A stretch of DNA of 64,000 nt from Nitrobacter winogradskyi Nb-255 (GCF_000012725.1 NC_007406.1:372001-436000), one strand, 5' to 3'; numbered from the stretch's first letter, positions 53,768 through 63,056 are shown. Notes: a model not told the origin generated them from the sequence alone. Numbers and translations: made by a program.

Positions 53768-55021
53768 TCAGGTCTGATCGAGCCCGTAGAGCGTATGCAG
53801 GGTTCTGACCGCGAGTTCGGTATAGGCGGTATCGATCAGCAAGGAGAATTTGATCTCCGAGGTCGTGATGGCGCGGATATTGATGCCCTTGTCCGACAGC
53901 GCCTTGAATGCCTGCGCCGCGACGCCCGCATGGCTGCGCATCCCGGACCCGATCACCGAGATCTTGGCGACGTCGGTGGCGCTGTCGAGGCGGGCATAGC
54001 CGATCATGTCTTTGGCGCGGGTGATGGTCTCCTTTGCGCGGGCATGGTCGGAGGCCGGCACCGTGAATGTCAGGTCGGTGGTCTTGCCGTCTTCGGACAC
54101 GTTCTGGACGATCATGTCGACGTTGATGTTGGCGTCGGCGAGCGGGACGAAGATCGAGGCGGCGACGCCCGGCTTGTCCTCGATCTGGCGGACCGAGATC
54201 TGGGCCTCGTCCTTGGAGAAGGCGATGCCGGTGACGACGTGGCTTTCCATGATGTCCTCCTCGCCGCAGATCAGCGTACCCGGCGGCGTGCCATGGGGGT
54301 CGATCTCCTCGGGCGCATCGAAACTGGAGCGGACGAAAATCGGCATGTTCTGGGTCATGCCGAGTTCCACGGACCGAACCTGCAAGACCTTGGCGCCCTG
54401 CGAGGCCAGTTCCAGCATGTCTTCGAACGCGATCCTGTCGAGCCGGCGCGCTTTCGAAACCACCCGCGGATCGGTGGTATAGACGCCGTCGACATCGGTG
54501 TAGATGTCGCAGCGGTCGGCGCGGATGGCGGCGGCGATCGCCACCGCCGACGTGTCGGAGCCGCCCCGGCCGAGCGTGGTGATCCGGCCGGTCTGCGGAC
54601 TGATGCCCTGGAAACCGGCGATCACGGCAACCTCCTTGCGCTCCGTGAAGCGGCTGATGAGTTCGCTGCCGTCGATTTCGAGAATGCGGGCCGAGGCGTG
54701 GGCGTCGCTGGTCCGGATCGGGATCTGCCAGCCCTGCCATGAGCGCGCCTGAATGCCGAGCGCCTGCAGCGCGATCGCCAGAAGCCCCGAGGTGATCTGC
54801 TCGCCGGAAGCCACCACGGCGTCATATTCGCGCGCGTCGTGCATCGACGAGGCGTCCCTGCACCATGCCACCAGCTCGTTGGTCTTGCCCGCCATCGCCG
54901 ACACCACCACCGCGACGTCGTGGCCGGCGTCGACCTCGCGTTTGACATGCCGCGCGACGTTGCGGATTCGGTCCAGATTGGCGACGGAGGTGCCGCCAAA
55001 TTTCATCACAAGCCGGCTCAT
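53768..55021 (-). CDS. lysC: Aspartate kinase
   Basis: A 417-residue enzyme catalysing the first step of lysine, threonine and methionine synthesis. The kinase domain starts KFGGTSVANLDRI, with TLGRGGSDTSAVA and DVDGVYTTDPR further on. Two C-terminal ACT domains (about 265-417; VRQIEDKPGVAASIFVPLAD, ISVIGSGMRSHAGVAAQAF) give feedback control. The alpha and beta subunits usually share this gene through an internal start. Just upstream lies a fourfold imperfect tandem motif. Confidence 0.96.
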   Translation of the reverse strand: MSRLVMKFGGTSVANLDRIRNVARHVKREVDAGHDVAVVVSAMAGKTNELVAWCRDASSMHDAREYDAVVASGEQITSGLLAIALQALGIQARSWQGWQIPIRTSDAHASARILEIDGSELISRFTERKEVAVIAGFQGISPQTGRITTLGRGGSDTSAVAIAAAIRADRCDIYTDVDGVYTTDPRVVSKARRLDRIAFEDMLELASQGAKVLQVRSVELGMTQNMPIFVRSSFDAPEEIDPHGTPPGTLICGEEDIMESHVVTGIAFSKDEAQISVRQIEDKPGVAASIFVPLADANINVDMIVQNVSEDGKTTDLTFTVPASDHARAKETITRAKDMIGYARLDSATDVAKISVIGSGMRSHAGVAAQAFKALSDKGINIRAITTSEIKFSLLIDTAYTELAVRTLHTLYGLDQT

Positions 55022-55043
55022 GACGGATGGTGCGTTCCCAAGA

Positions 55044-55106
55044 CTCGCTGAATATTAAGGCTCGCTGAAAATCAAAAGGCTTGCTGGATGGTAAAAAGCT
55101 CGCTGA
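55044..55106. repeat. Four spaced copies of CTCGCTGA upstream of lysC
   Basis: CTCGCTGA at 55044, 55061 and 55099 and the variant CTTGCTGG at 55080, spaced 17 to 19 bp and separated by AT-rich linkers (AATATTAAGG, AAATCAAAAGG, ATGGTAAAAAG). On the coding strand of lysC they read TCAGCGAG. The array ends 23 bp before the start codon and thus lies in the leader or promoter. It could be a regulator-binding array or a slippage product. The rest of the 422-bp lysC-ubiG gap shows no gene. Confidence 0.7.
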
Positions 55107-55443
55107 CGACAACGCCAGCTCGATGAAGCGCGAAAAGCGGGGACGCACGGGCGAGAAGGCGCGTATACATAACGGCGCGGATGCGGGCAGGCAACCCGGC
55201 TTTCGGTCGTGCCGCGGGCGGCCGAACGATCCGGTAAACGTCGTGCGCGATCAGCGTGCCGTATCAGCGATTCCGCAACCGTCCCGACCATGGTGTATTC
55301 GAGCCACATGCCCGTATCTGCGATTCGACGCGATCTCGCCCCTGATCGCCGTGGCCGCCTTTATCCGTGTCGAGGATGTTCGAGACCGTGACCACTGATA
55401 CTGTTCCAGAACCCCGTCATCTCGTCACAGGAGCCGCGCGGCA

Positions 55444-56229
55444 ATGACCATGCAAGTCGATCCTTCCGCGAATTCTTCAGCCGCGTCTTCAGCCGCACCC
55501 GGAACGACCGTCGATCGCGCCGAGATCGAAAAATTCTCGAAGTTGTCGCAGGAATGGTGGGATCCCACCGGCAAGATGGCGCCGCTGCACAGGATCAACC
55601 CGCTGCGGCTTCAGTTCATCCGCGACGCCGCCTGCCGCAAGTTCGATCGCAACGCCCGCAGCCTGAACTGTCTGGCGGGCCTGCGGCTGCTCGACATCGG
55701 CTGCGGCGCGGGCCTTCTGTGCGAGCCGTTCACGCGGCTTGGCGCGCAGGTGATCGGGGTCGATCCTTCCGCGTCCAATATCGCCGCGGCGAAGCTCCAC
55801 GCCGAGAAAGCCCATCTGTCGATCGATTATCGCTGCACCACCGTGGAGGACATGGACGTCCGGGAGCGCTTCGACATCATCCTCGCGATGGAGGTGGTGG
55901 AGCATGTCGCCGATGTCGGGCTGTTCCTCGATCGCTGCGCGGCGATGCTGAAGCCGGGCGGGATGATGGCGGCGTCGACCCTCAACCGCAACTGGAAGAG
56001 CTTTGCACTGGGCATCGTCGCGGCCGAATATGTGTTGCGCTGGCTGCCGCGCGGCACGCATCAGTGGGACAAGTTCGTCACCCCGGACGAACTGGCGCGC
56101 CACTTCGAGCGCAACGGACTCGGCATTACCGAGCAGTCCGGCGTGGTCTACAGCCCGTTCGGGGACAGATGGAGCCTGTCATCCGACATGGACGTCAACT
56201 ACATGGTGGTCGCCGAAGCGGTGGGATGA
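55444..56229 (+). CDS. ubiG: Ubiquinone biosynthesis O-methyltransferase UbiG
   Basis: A 261-residue SAM enzyme carrying out both O-methylations of ubiquinone synthesis. The SAM motif is LRLLDIGCGAGLLCEPFTRLG; UbiG hallmarks EWWDPTGKMAPLHRINPLRL and ILAMEVVEHVADVGLFL are present, as is the GTHQWDKFVTPDEL region. The Ser/Ala-rich N-terminus has two possible ATG starts, 55444 and 55450. Confidence 0.96.
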   Translation: MTMQVDPSANSSAASSAAPGTTVDRAEIEKFSKLSQEWWDPTGKMAPLHRINPLRLQFIRDAACRKFDRNARSLNCLAGLRLLDIGCGAGLLCEPFTRLGAQVIGVDPSASNIAAAKLHAEKAHLSIDYRCTTVEDMDVRERFDIILAMEVVEHVADVGLFLDRCAAMLKPGGMMAASTLNRNWKSFALGIVAAEYVLRWLPRGTHQWDKFVTPDELARHFERNGLGITEQSGVVYSPFGDRWSLSSDMDVNYMVVAEAVG

Positions 56230-56258
56230 GGCTGCTCGTGTCATCGCCGGAAAATGCT

Positions 56259-56702
56259 CTAATTCCGGTCGTCCGGCGGCACTGGCAGCGACCCGACCTC
56301 GACGCCTTCCTCGATCAGCGATTTCGCCTCCTCGGGCGAGGCCTCGCCGTAGATCGGGCGATGTTCGATATCGCCGTAATGCATCTTGCGGGCTTCGTTG
56401 GGAAATCGCGCGCCGACATTGTCGGCGTTCTTGACAAGGTGGTCATGCAATTGTCTGAGCTCGGCGCGCAGCTCGCGTTCCTCCGCCACCGTCGCCGACA
56501 TGGATGAGTCCGCGGGCGCGCGCGATGGGCGCTTCTTGGAGCCGGCGATTCGCGGCGCCATGATCGCCTTCTCCACCTTTGCCGAGCCGCAGACCGCGCA
56601 GGTCACGAGCTTGCGCTTGACCTGAGAATCATAAGCCGACGAACTCTGGAACCAGCTTTCGAAAGTGTGGCCGCGGTCGCAGCGCAGGTCGTAGCGGATC
56701 AT
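56259..56702 (-). CDS. DUF1178 zinc-ribbon-like protein, full-length copy
   Basis: A 147-residue protein. The N-terminal zinc-ribbon-like part has MIRYDLRCDRGHTFESWFQS and VTCAVCGSAKVEKAIMAP, with cysteines at 8, 35 and 38. A helical C-terminal part (ERELRAELRQLHDHLVKNAD, VGARFPNEARKMHYGDIEHR) is typical of DUF1178. Function unknown. Its stop TAG is formed at a TAGAGCATTTTC sequence. It overlaps the preceding truncated copy by ATGA. Confidence 0.88.
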   Translation of the reverse strand: MIRYDLRCDRGHTFESWFQSSSAYDSQVKRKLVTCAVCGSAKVEKAIMAPRIAGSKKRPSRAPADSSMSATVAEERELRAELRQLHDHLVKNADNVGARFPNEARKMHYGDIEHRPIYGEASPEEAKSLIEEGVEVGSLPVPPDDRN

Positions 56703-56944
56703 GCCGAACCTCCGCGTTCGGGCGGCTCGTCGATCGTGAATGCGGGGGCGGCTGCGAGCCTCGGCGTGCGACGTTTCCTGGATCCGGCAATCTGCGGCGC
56801 CATGATCGCCTTCTCGACCTTGGTCGAACCGCAGACCGCGCAGGTCACGAGCTTTCGTTTGACCTGCGAGTCATAGGACGAGGAGCTCTGAAACCAGCTT
56901 TCGAAAGTGTGGCCCTGCTCGCAGCGCAGATTGTAGCGGATCAT
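56699..56944 (-). CDS. Truncated tandem copy of the DUF1178 protein
   Basis: An 81-residue protein whose first 57 residues are nearly identical to the next gene (MIRYNLRCEQGHTFESWFQS, VTCAVCGSTKVEKAIMAP), followed by an unrelated Pro/Ala-rich tail (TPRLAAAPAFTIDEPPERGG). It lacks the helical half of DUF1178. It starts with ATGA overlap on the nitrilase-family gene and ends with ATGA overlap on the full copy, so all three are cotranslated. It is a partial gene duplication that remains open. Confidence 0.8.
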   Translation of the reverse strand: MIRYNLRCEQGHTFESWFQSSSSYDSQVKRKLVTCAVCGSTKVEKAIMAPQIAGSRKRRTPRLAAAPAFTIDEPPERGGSA

Positions 56945-57822
56945 GCCGAGCCTCGCACAAGATGCAGGTGGTCGCTTGCCGGCTTATGATCGGCGAGGGA
57001 AAAACGCCGCCCATGCTGCAACGAGGGCACGGCCTTGCGCACGGCCAAGACTTTACCCGGATCGATCGTCGCCAGCACGATGCCCGGTTCGGCGCCGCCC
57101 GCGTCGGCCAGAACCGTGCCCCAGGGATCGACGATCAGCGAATGGCCGAATGTTTCGCGGTTGTTCTCGTGCATTCCGGCCTGGGCGGCGGCAAACACGA
57201 AGCAGCCGTTCTCGATCGCGCGGGCGCGCAGCAAGGTATGCCAGTGCGCTTCGCCGGTCTTCCTGGTGAAGGCCGCCGGCACCGTGAGGAAAGACGCGCC
57301 GGCTTCGGCCAGCGCGCGATACAGCGCCGGAAAACGAACGTCGTAGCAGATGGTCATGCCCAGCCTGCCCCACGGCAGGTCCGCTATCGCGGCCGTCTCG
57401 CCCGGCTGGTAATTCGCGGACTCCCGATAGCTTTCGCCGCCATCGAGGTCGATATCGAACATGTGAATCTTGTCGTAGCGCGCGAGGATGTCGCCGGACG
57501 GCCCGATCAGGAACGAACGGTTGACCGCTTTCTCTTTCGTGAGCCGCAATGCCAGCGAGCCGACGTTGAGATGAATTTTCAGTTCGCGTGCAAGATCGCG
57601 ATAACCGCTGAGCGAGCGGTCGTCGTCCTCGGCGCGAAGATGCTCGAACAGTGCGGCGCGATCCGCCTGCATGATGTTGCTGACCTCGGGAGTCTGCACG
57701 AAGTCAGCGCCCTGCGCCGCCGCTTCGCGGATCAGCCTGGAGCCTTGCTCGAAGTTCGGCTCGGGCAGGAGACCGCTCCGCATCTGGATCATTGCGGCGA
57801 CGAAAGTGGGCTGGGTGTTCAT
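56941..57822 (-). CDS. Carbon-nitrogen hydrolase, nitrilase superfamily (Nit/omega-amidase-like)
   Basis: A 293-residue amidase. The catalytic triad is visible: E in FVQTPEVSNI, K in ILARYDKIHMFD and C in LGMTICYDVRFPALYR. The DIDLDGGESYRESANYQPGE segment and length place it near the Nit1/Nit2 (deaminated glutathione or omega-amide) branch. The ATG at 57822 is preferred over one seven codons upstream. First gene of the hydrolase-DUF1178-DUF1178 unit. Confidence 0.9.
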   Translation of the reverse strand: MNTQPTFVAAMIQMRSGLLPEPNFEQGSRLIREAAAQGADFVQTPEVSNIMQADRAALFEHLRAEDDDRSLSGYRDLARELKIHLNVGSLALRLTKEKAVNRSFLIGPSGDILARYDKIHMFDIDLDGGESYRESANYQPGETAAIADLPWGRLGMTICYDVRFPALYRALAEAGASFLTVPAAFTRKTGEAHWHTLLRARAIENGCFVFAAAQAGMHENNRETFGHSLIVDPWGTVLADAGGAEPGIVLATIDPGKVLAVRKAVPSLQHGRRFSLADHKPASDHLHLVRGSA

Positions 57823-57874
57823 GTCCTTGCCTTCCGCCCGCAAAACAGAACAGGGCTCGCGGGCCGAGGCTCGA

Positions 57875-58690
57875 TTATATGGGGGCTTTCATGGTGTCGA
57901 CAACCCGCGCGAAGACCAGCACGTCCACCTGGGCGGCCTTCGCGCGCAGCAGAACGCGCGCGCAGGCATCCACCGTGGCGCCGGATGTCAGGACGTCGTC
58001 GATCAGGATGACGCGGCGACCCTGGACATGGCCGGCGCGTTCCGCCGTCACCTTGAACGCGCCCTGTACATTGCGCGCGCGGTCATTTCGCGACAATCTG
58101 ACCTGTTGCCGGGTCGGACGGATGCGCCGCAGCGTGTCGGGCGCGACCGGAACGCCGGAATGCCGGGCAATAACGCGCGCCAGCATCCCCGATTGGTTGA
58201 AGCGGCGGCTCCAGCCGCGCCGCCAGTGCAGCGGCACCGGGATCAGGAGGTCGGCGCCGTCAAGCAACCCCGAGCCCGCGCGGGCCATCCAGCGGCCCAT
58301 CACCGGCGCGAGATCGGTGCGGTCCTGATATTTCAATGCATGGACCAGCACCTTGGCGACGTCGTCATAGCGCACGGCGGCGCGGGCGCGCTGATAGGCC
58401 GGCGGATTGGCGATCGCCTCCATCGACAGCATCTCGGAACCCGGATCATAAACAAAGGGCGTTCCGAGGCGGGGACAATAAGGCCGTTCGATGAACGACA
58501 GTTTGGTCCAGCAATCGGCGCAGACGCCGACGCCGGCGACCGGTTCGCGACAGGCCACGCACAGCGTCGGCAGCGCGATGTCGAGCGCCGTGCGTGCCGC
58601 ATAGGACATGGTCTCGCGGCACGCGCGCCATGCGCCGCGCAGCAGGCGGGCCGGGTGTGGCGAAAACAGATTGTCCGTCGAGAGTTCCAT
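57875..58690 (-). CDS. ComF-family phosphoribosyltransferase-like protein
   Basis: A 271-residue protein. It has an N-terminal zinc ribbon (CVACREPVAGVGVCADCW), the linker YCPRLGTPF and a C-terminal type I PRTase fold with the PRPP loop VILIDDVLTSGATVDACARVL. ComF is linked to DNA uptake in competent bacteria, but in alphaproteobacteria the role is untested. Divergent from the methyltransferase gene, with 88 bp between. Confidence 0.9.
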   Translation of the reverse strand: MELSTDNLFSPHPARLLRGAWRACRETMSYAARTALDIALPTLCVACREPVAGVGVCADCWTKLSFIERPYCPRLGTPFVYDPGSEMLSMEAIANPPAYQRARAAVRYDDVAKVLVHALKYQDRTDLAPVMGRWMARAGSGLLDGADLLIPVPLHWRRGWSRRFNQSGMLARVIARHSGVPVAPDTLRRIRPTRQQVRLSRNDRARNVQGAFKVTAERAGHVQGRRVILIDDVLTSGATVDACARVLLRAKAAQVDVLVFARVVDTMKAPI

Positions 58691-58778
58691 GCCCCGAAGC
58701 TAGCGCCGGCGCGGATGAGGCTCAAGCGAACCTGCAATCGCCCCTTTTGGATGGCGAGCGAAAAGCGTACCAAGCCGC

Positions 58779-59648
58779 ATGGCTCCGGACTCATCTTCTT
58801 TACCGCCCGTTCTGTTCGACCGCGCTTTGCTGCGTGTGCGGCAGGAACGCGCGGCCAAAGCGGGAGCCGTGCCGTTTCTGCTCGATCGCGTCGCGGAGGA
58901 TATGGCGGAGCGGCTGAACGCCGTGTTGCGCGATCTTCAGCACGCGGCGGATATCGGCACGCCTGGCGATCAGGTGCGCGGCGCGCTCTCGGTGCGGGTT
59001 CGGGAGCTTGCGCGGGTGGATCTTCCGGTTGACGAGAGCGAAGCGGTGAGGCTGTCGCCGGATTCTCTTGATCTCGCCGTCTCCGGGCTTGCGTTCCAGT
59101 TTGTCAACGATCTTCCCGGCCTGTTGGTGCAGATCCGCCGGGCCCTGAAGCCGGACGGATTGCTGCTCGCGGCCACGATCGGCGGCGAAACGCTGACCGA
59201 ATTGCGTCAGGCGTTCGCAATGGCCGAGGCGGAGTGTGAGGGAGGCATCTCGCCGCGCGTCGCGCCGTTCGCCGACCTTCGCGATATCGGCGCGCTGCTG
59301 CAACGCGCGGGATTCGCGCTGCCGGTGACGGATGTCGATCGTGTCGTAGTGCGCTACGGCGACGCCTTCGCGCTGATGCGTGACCTGCGCCGCATGGGCG
59401 CGACGAACGTTCTGACCGCGCGGCGGCGCACGCCTTTGCGCCGCTCGACCCTGTTACGCATGGCTCAGATCTATCATGAGCGCTTCACCGATCCCGACGG
59501 CCGTATCCGCGCGACCTTCGATATCGTGTGGCTTTCAGGATGGGCTCCGCATGAGAGCCAGCAGAAGCCGTTGCAGCCGGGCTCGGCGAAGGCGAGGCTT
59601 GAGGATGCGGTGAGGAACACTTCAAAAGAAAAGCCGGGCCGGGAATAA
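58779..59648 (+). CDS. BioC-like SAM methyltransferase (NDUFAF5-related)
   Basis: A 289-residue protein. PPVLFDRALLRVRQERAAKAGAVPFLLDRVAEDMAERL is the characteristic opening of the alphaproteobacterial relatives of mitochondrial NDUFAF5, a complex I assembly factor that hydroxylates an arginine. The SAM-binding strand is degenerate (no GxGxG), while SLDLAVSGLAFQFVNDLPGLLVQIRRALKPDG is the conserved central part. The C-terminus IYHERFTDPDGRIRATFDIVWLSGWAPHESQQKP is also diagnostic. Function in bacteria inferred only. Confidence 0.85.
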   Translation: MAPDSSSLPPVLFDRALLRVRQERAAKAGAVPFLLDRVAEDMAERLNAVLRDLQHAADIGTPGDQVRGALSVRVRELARVDLPVDESEAVRLSPDSLDLAVSGLAFQFVNDLPGLLVQIRRALKPDGLLLAATIGGETLTELRQAFAMAEAECEGGISPRVAPFADLRDIGALLQRAGFALPVTDVDRVVVRYGDAFALMRDLRRMGATNVLTARRRTPLRRSTLLRMAQIYHERFTDPDGRIRATFDIVWLSGWAPHESQQKPLQPGSAKARLEDAVRNTSKEKPGRE

Positions 59649-59777
59649 GGTTTCGTCATGGCCGGGCAAAAGCGCGAAGGGCGTCTTCGCGCAGACGTCC
59701 CGGCCATCTACGTCTTGAGTTTCCAGCGAAAAGGAAGACGTGGATGCCGGCACAAGGCCGGCGTAACGAGGTTCTGG

Positions 59778-60179
59778 CTACATCAACAGATCGACCAGCG
59801 GCGGAATCAGAGGGATGTCCGCGGGCGGCATCGGATAGTCGCGAAGCTTGTTGGCCCGAACCCACTTCAGCGCCTGCCCCTCTTTCGAGGTCACCGTGCC
59901 TTCCCAGCGCCGGCAGATGTAGAGCGGCATCAGCAGATGGAAGCTCTCGTAGGCGTGGCTCGCGAAGGTCAGCGGCGCGAGGCAACCCTCCTGCGTCACG
60001 ATGCCGAGCTCCTCGCGCAGCTCACGAATCAGCGCCTCTTCGGGACGCTCGCCCGGCTCGAACTTGCCGCCGGGAAACTCCCACAGGCCGGCAAGCTGCT
60101 TGCCTTCCGGCCGCTGCGCGATCAGCACCCGGTTGTCGGCGTCGATCAGCGCGCAGGCGACGACCAACGTGAGCTTCAC
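59778..60179 (-). CDS. mutT: 8-oxo-dGTP diphosphatase MutT
   Basis: A 133-residue Nudix hydrolase with the complete box [20 protein letters not shown] followed by ELGI. It clears oxidised nucleotides before they enter DNA. The start codon is GTG (60179) overlapping the argJ TGA in a GTGA arrangement, so the two are coupled. It follows argJ in many Rhizobiales. Confidence 0.93.
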   Translation of the reverse strand: MKLTLVVACALIDADNRVLIAQRPEGKQLAGLWEFPGGKFEPGERPEEALIRELREELGIVTQEGCLAPLTFASHAYESFHLLMPLYICRRWEGTVTSKEGQALKWVRANKLRDYPMPPADIPLIPPLVDLLM

Positions 60180-61429
60180 GACCTGTAATCGCCGTTGATC
60201 GCGACATACTCCTTGGTGAGGTCGCAGGTCAGCACGCGGTCGCGGCCCTTGCCGAGGCCGAGCGTCGTCTTGATCTGAATCCTGTCGTTCTTCATGGCTT
60301 TCGAGACCTCCGCCTCGTCGTAGGACGGGTCCCGCGCGCCGCTTTTGGCGACTCGAATGCCGTTGAAATAGATCGACAGCTTGTCGCGGTCGGCCGGCTC
60401 GCCGGCCTTGCCGACCGCCATGACCACGCGGCCCCAGTTGGCGTCCTCGCCGGCGATCGCGGTCTTCACCAGAGGTGAGTTGGCGATCGACTTGGCGATT
60501 TTTCGCGCCGAAGCCTTCGAGGTCGCGCCCTCGACGATGACCTCGACCAGCTTGCGCGCGCCTTCGCCGTCGCGTGCCACCTGTTCGGCGAGATCGGCCA
60601 GCACCCCGTGAAAGGCTTTCACGAAAGCTTTCAGGCGCGGATCGCCGGCGCGAGAAATTCTCGGCGCGCCGCGGGCGCCCGCGGCTCCGGTCGCGAAGGC
60701 CAGCAGCGTATCGGAGGTGGAGGTGTCGCTGTCGATCGTGACCGCGTTGAAGGTGTCCTCGACCCCGCTTTTCAAAAGCGATTGCAGCGCTGTCGCCGTA
60801 ATCGGCGCATCGGTGAAGATGAACGAGAGCATGGTTGCCATGTCGGGCGCGATCATGCCGGCACCCTTGGCGATGCCGTTGATGGTGACGGCGGCCTTGC
60901 CGAGCTTCACGCGCGCGGTTGCGACCTTGGGAAAGGTGTCGGTGGTCATGATGGCGCGCGCCGCGTCCATCCAGCGGTCAGGGGCAGCTTCGCTCGCCAG
61001 CGTCTCCAGCACGCCGTTGAACTTCGTGGCGTCGAGCGGCTCGCCGATCACGCCGGTTGAGGCGAGATAGATATCCGACGCCTTGCAGCCGGCCGCCTTG
61101 GCGGCGATGCCGGCGGTCAGTTTGGTGGCCTGTCGGCCGGTCTTGCCGGTGAAGGCGTTGGCGTTGCCGGAATTCACCACCAGCGCCAGTCCTGCTTTGG
61201 CGTGATGGCCGTCCTTCAGGCGCGCCCGGCACCATTCGACCGGCGCCGACGGACATCGGGATCTGGTGAACACGCCGGCCACCGTGGTGCCTTCGTCCAG
61301 CAGCGCCAGCAGCACGTCCGTGCGGCCCTTGTAGCGGATGCCGGCGGCGGCGGTCGCAAGTCGAACGCCTGCGATCTCAGGCAGGTCCGGGACGTCGGTC
61401 GGGGCGAGGGGAGATATGGCGGTCGACAT
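60176..61429 (-). CDS. argJ: Bifunctional ornithine acetyltransferase/N-acetylglutamate synthase
   Basis: A 417-residue Ntn-type enzyme of the cyclic arginine pathway. Autoproteolysis at the Ala-Thr bond in [16 protein letters not shown] gives alpha and beta chains with Thr as nucleophile. Other hallmarks are [16 protein letters not shown] near the N-terminus, [13 protein letters not shown] and [17 protein letters not shown]. It makes arginine, while the arginase at 21742 degrades it. Confidence 0.96.
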   Translation of the reverse strand: MSTAISPLAPTDVPDLPEIAGVRLATAAAGIRYKGRTDVLLALLDEGTTVAGVFTRSRCPSAPVEWCRARLKDGHHAKAGLALVVNSGNANAFTGKTGRQATKLTAGIAAKAAGCKASDIYLASTGVIGEPLDATKFNGVLETLASEAAPDRWMDAARAIMTTDTFPKVATARVKLGKAAVTINGIAKGAGMIAPDMATMLSFIFTDAPITATALQSLLKSGVEDTFNAVTIDSDTSTSDTLLAFATGAAGARGAPRISRAGDPRLKAFVKAFHGVLADLAEQVARDGEGARKLVEVIVEGATSKASARKIAKSIANSPLVKTAIAGEDANWGRVVMAVGKAGEPADRDKLSIYFNGIRVAKSGARDPSYDEAEVSKAMKNDRIQIKTTLGLGKGRDRVLTCDLTKEYVAINGDYRS

Positions 61430-61516
61430 GGCGTTCTCGTCATTGCCTCGTGGTCCGGCAATCCATCAAATGAGATGGATGCGCGGGTCAAGCCCGCGCA
61501 CGACGAAATCGCAGAT

Positions 61517-62422
61517 TTACTTCTTCGCCGGCGTTTTGTCGTCGGCTGGTTTGGCGGATTTCGTCTTGTCGTCGGCTGGTTTGTCCAGTCGTTCGATCTT
61601 GGCCGTCTCGCGCAGCTTGGCGACATACTCCGCCTGCGCTTTCCGGGTCACGAACTGCTCGATCTGTGGCTTGACCTGATCGAAGTCCGGGGCCTTGCGG
61701 GCGCGTTTTTCCTCGACCTTGATGATATGCCAGCCGAACTGGGTCTTGACCGGATCGGAAATCTTGCCGGGCTCCAGCGCGAAGGCGACCTTCGAGAAAT
61801 CCGGCACCATCTGCTCCTTTGTGAAGAAACCGAGATCGCCGCCGTCGGAGGCGCCGGGATCCTTGGATTCCTTCTTGGCGAGTTCGGCGAAGTCCGCGCC
61901 TTTCTTCAGTTCCTCCTCGACCTTCTTGGCTTCCTCCTCGGTCGGAACCAGGATGTGGCGGGCATGAACCTCCTGTTCGCTGGTGATCTGCTTGGAGGCG
62001 TCCGTATACACGGTCTTCATGGCGCTGTCGGTGAGCGCGGCCTTGCCCTCGGACGCCAGAAGCCGGTCCATCAGCAGCCGGTCGCGGGCGAAGGCGAGCC
62101 GTTTCTTGAAATCCTCGCTGTTTTCGACCTTCTTTTCCTCGGCGGCCTTGGCGATGATCTTCATGTCGATCAGGAACGACAGCACGTTCTCCTGCTTGGC
62201 CGCCGGATCCATCTGCGCAAGGCTCGGACCCAGCTCTTCCGCGGCGAGATTGACGTCGCTCTGGCGGATCTCGGAGCCGTTCACTTTTGCCAGCACGGGA
62301 TTCGCATCATCCGCGTGGACCGGCGTGCCGACGAGCAGAACCGCGGCCAGGCAGCCGCCGAGAACGGACGAGACCAGGCGAACGCGCAGAAAGTGTTTCG
62401 TTGCGGGCAATGAGATGGTCAT
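61517..62422 (-). CDS. Periplasmic peptidyl-prolyl isomerase (parvulin/PpiC type)
   Basis: A 301-residue exported chaperone. The signal peptide spans residues 1-37 (VLGGCLAAVLLVGTPVHA). A SurA-like helical N-domain is followed by the parvulin domain (about 155-255; VHARHILVPTEEEAKKVEEE, DGGDLGFFTKEQMVPDF, QFGWHIIKVEEKRAR). The end is a Lys/Asp-rich duplication (DDKTKSAKPADDKT). It probably helps fold outer-membrane or secreted proteins; the divergent neighbour secA encodes the export motor. Confidence 0.93.
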   Translation of the reverse strand: MTISLPATKHFLRVRLVSSVLGGCLAAVLLVGTPVHADDANPVLAKVNGSEIRQSDVNLAAEELGPSLAQMDPAAKQENVLSFLIDMKIIAKAAEEKKVENSEDFKKRLAFARDRLLMDRLLASEGKAALTDSAMKTVYTDASKQITSEQEVHARHILVPTEEEAKKVEEELKKGADFAELAKKESKDPGASDGGDLGFFTKEQMVPDFSKVAFALEPGKISDPVKTQFGWHIIKVEEKRARKAPDFDQVKPQIEQFVTRKAQAEYVAKLRETAKIERLDKPADDKTKSAKPADDKTPAKK

Positions 62423-63056
62423 GGGAAGTCCTTGATCTCCAGGAGGAGGATGTGGGCGGCGGACACTCGCTCAATCGCGGGGTCTTGGCAACGCGAAAAC
62501 TCTGTCAAAATCATGAACCAGGACAGGCGGACACCGCCGTTTCCGCCGCGGGGACTTTCCGGATCCCGCGCTCCCGCCACCGTTGACAACCCACGGGGCC
62601 GGCCATATTTCTGCCGGACGGTCGACAGCAAAGGCTGGTTCTGGCTATCCTTTTGCGATTGAACCCTGGGTCGCCGAATTTTAACCCATGATGCGGACGC
62701 TCGGCTTTCGGGACTTTCAGCCCTGATGCGTCACGATGAGTTGAGTTGATAGGTGGCCCGTGCGGTGGTTCCGAAGTCGCGGCGGTAAGGTGCTGCAAAG
62801 CCAAGGCGCGCTTCGGTTCGGACACCAGAGTTTGCTTCAGCTGCGCTGAAACAGACTTGTCGCTTATCTTTTGTTGGAGCGTGATCTTTTCCGAAAACCG
62901 GTTTCCACTTTTCGGATCATGCTCTAGAGCGTTTTGAGCGGGATTGCCGGTTCGCGTGAAGCAAACTCGTTGCCGCTTCTGAATTCCATCAGAAGCGGAG
63001 GGCCCAGGAGACGACCACATGGCTGCAACGGCGAATCGCGAAGACAGGAATTTGGG
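62423..63056. other. 634-bp divergent region between the parvulin gene and secA
   Basis: No coding region with support. Positions 62826-62930 are a copy of the composite repeat seen at 48378-48500 (ACAGACTTGTCGCTTATCTT, the CCGAAAACCGG palindrome, ATCATGCTCTAGAGCG), followed to 62998 by the main repeat (TTCGCGTGAAGC, GCTTCTGAATTCCATCAGAAGC). The part 62440-62825 shows nothing recognisable and should include both promoters. Confidence 0.6.
62826..62998. repeat. Composite intergenic repeat upstream of secA
   Basis: Combines the CTTATCTTTTGTTGGAGCGT/AAAACCGG palindrome module with the GCTTCTGAATTCCATCAGAAGC hairpin module, joined by CTCTAGAGCG. It ends 58 bp before the secA start, so it lies in the secA leader or promoter. 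Confidence 0.8.
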
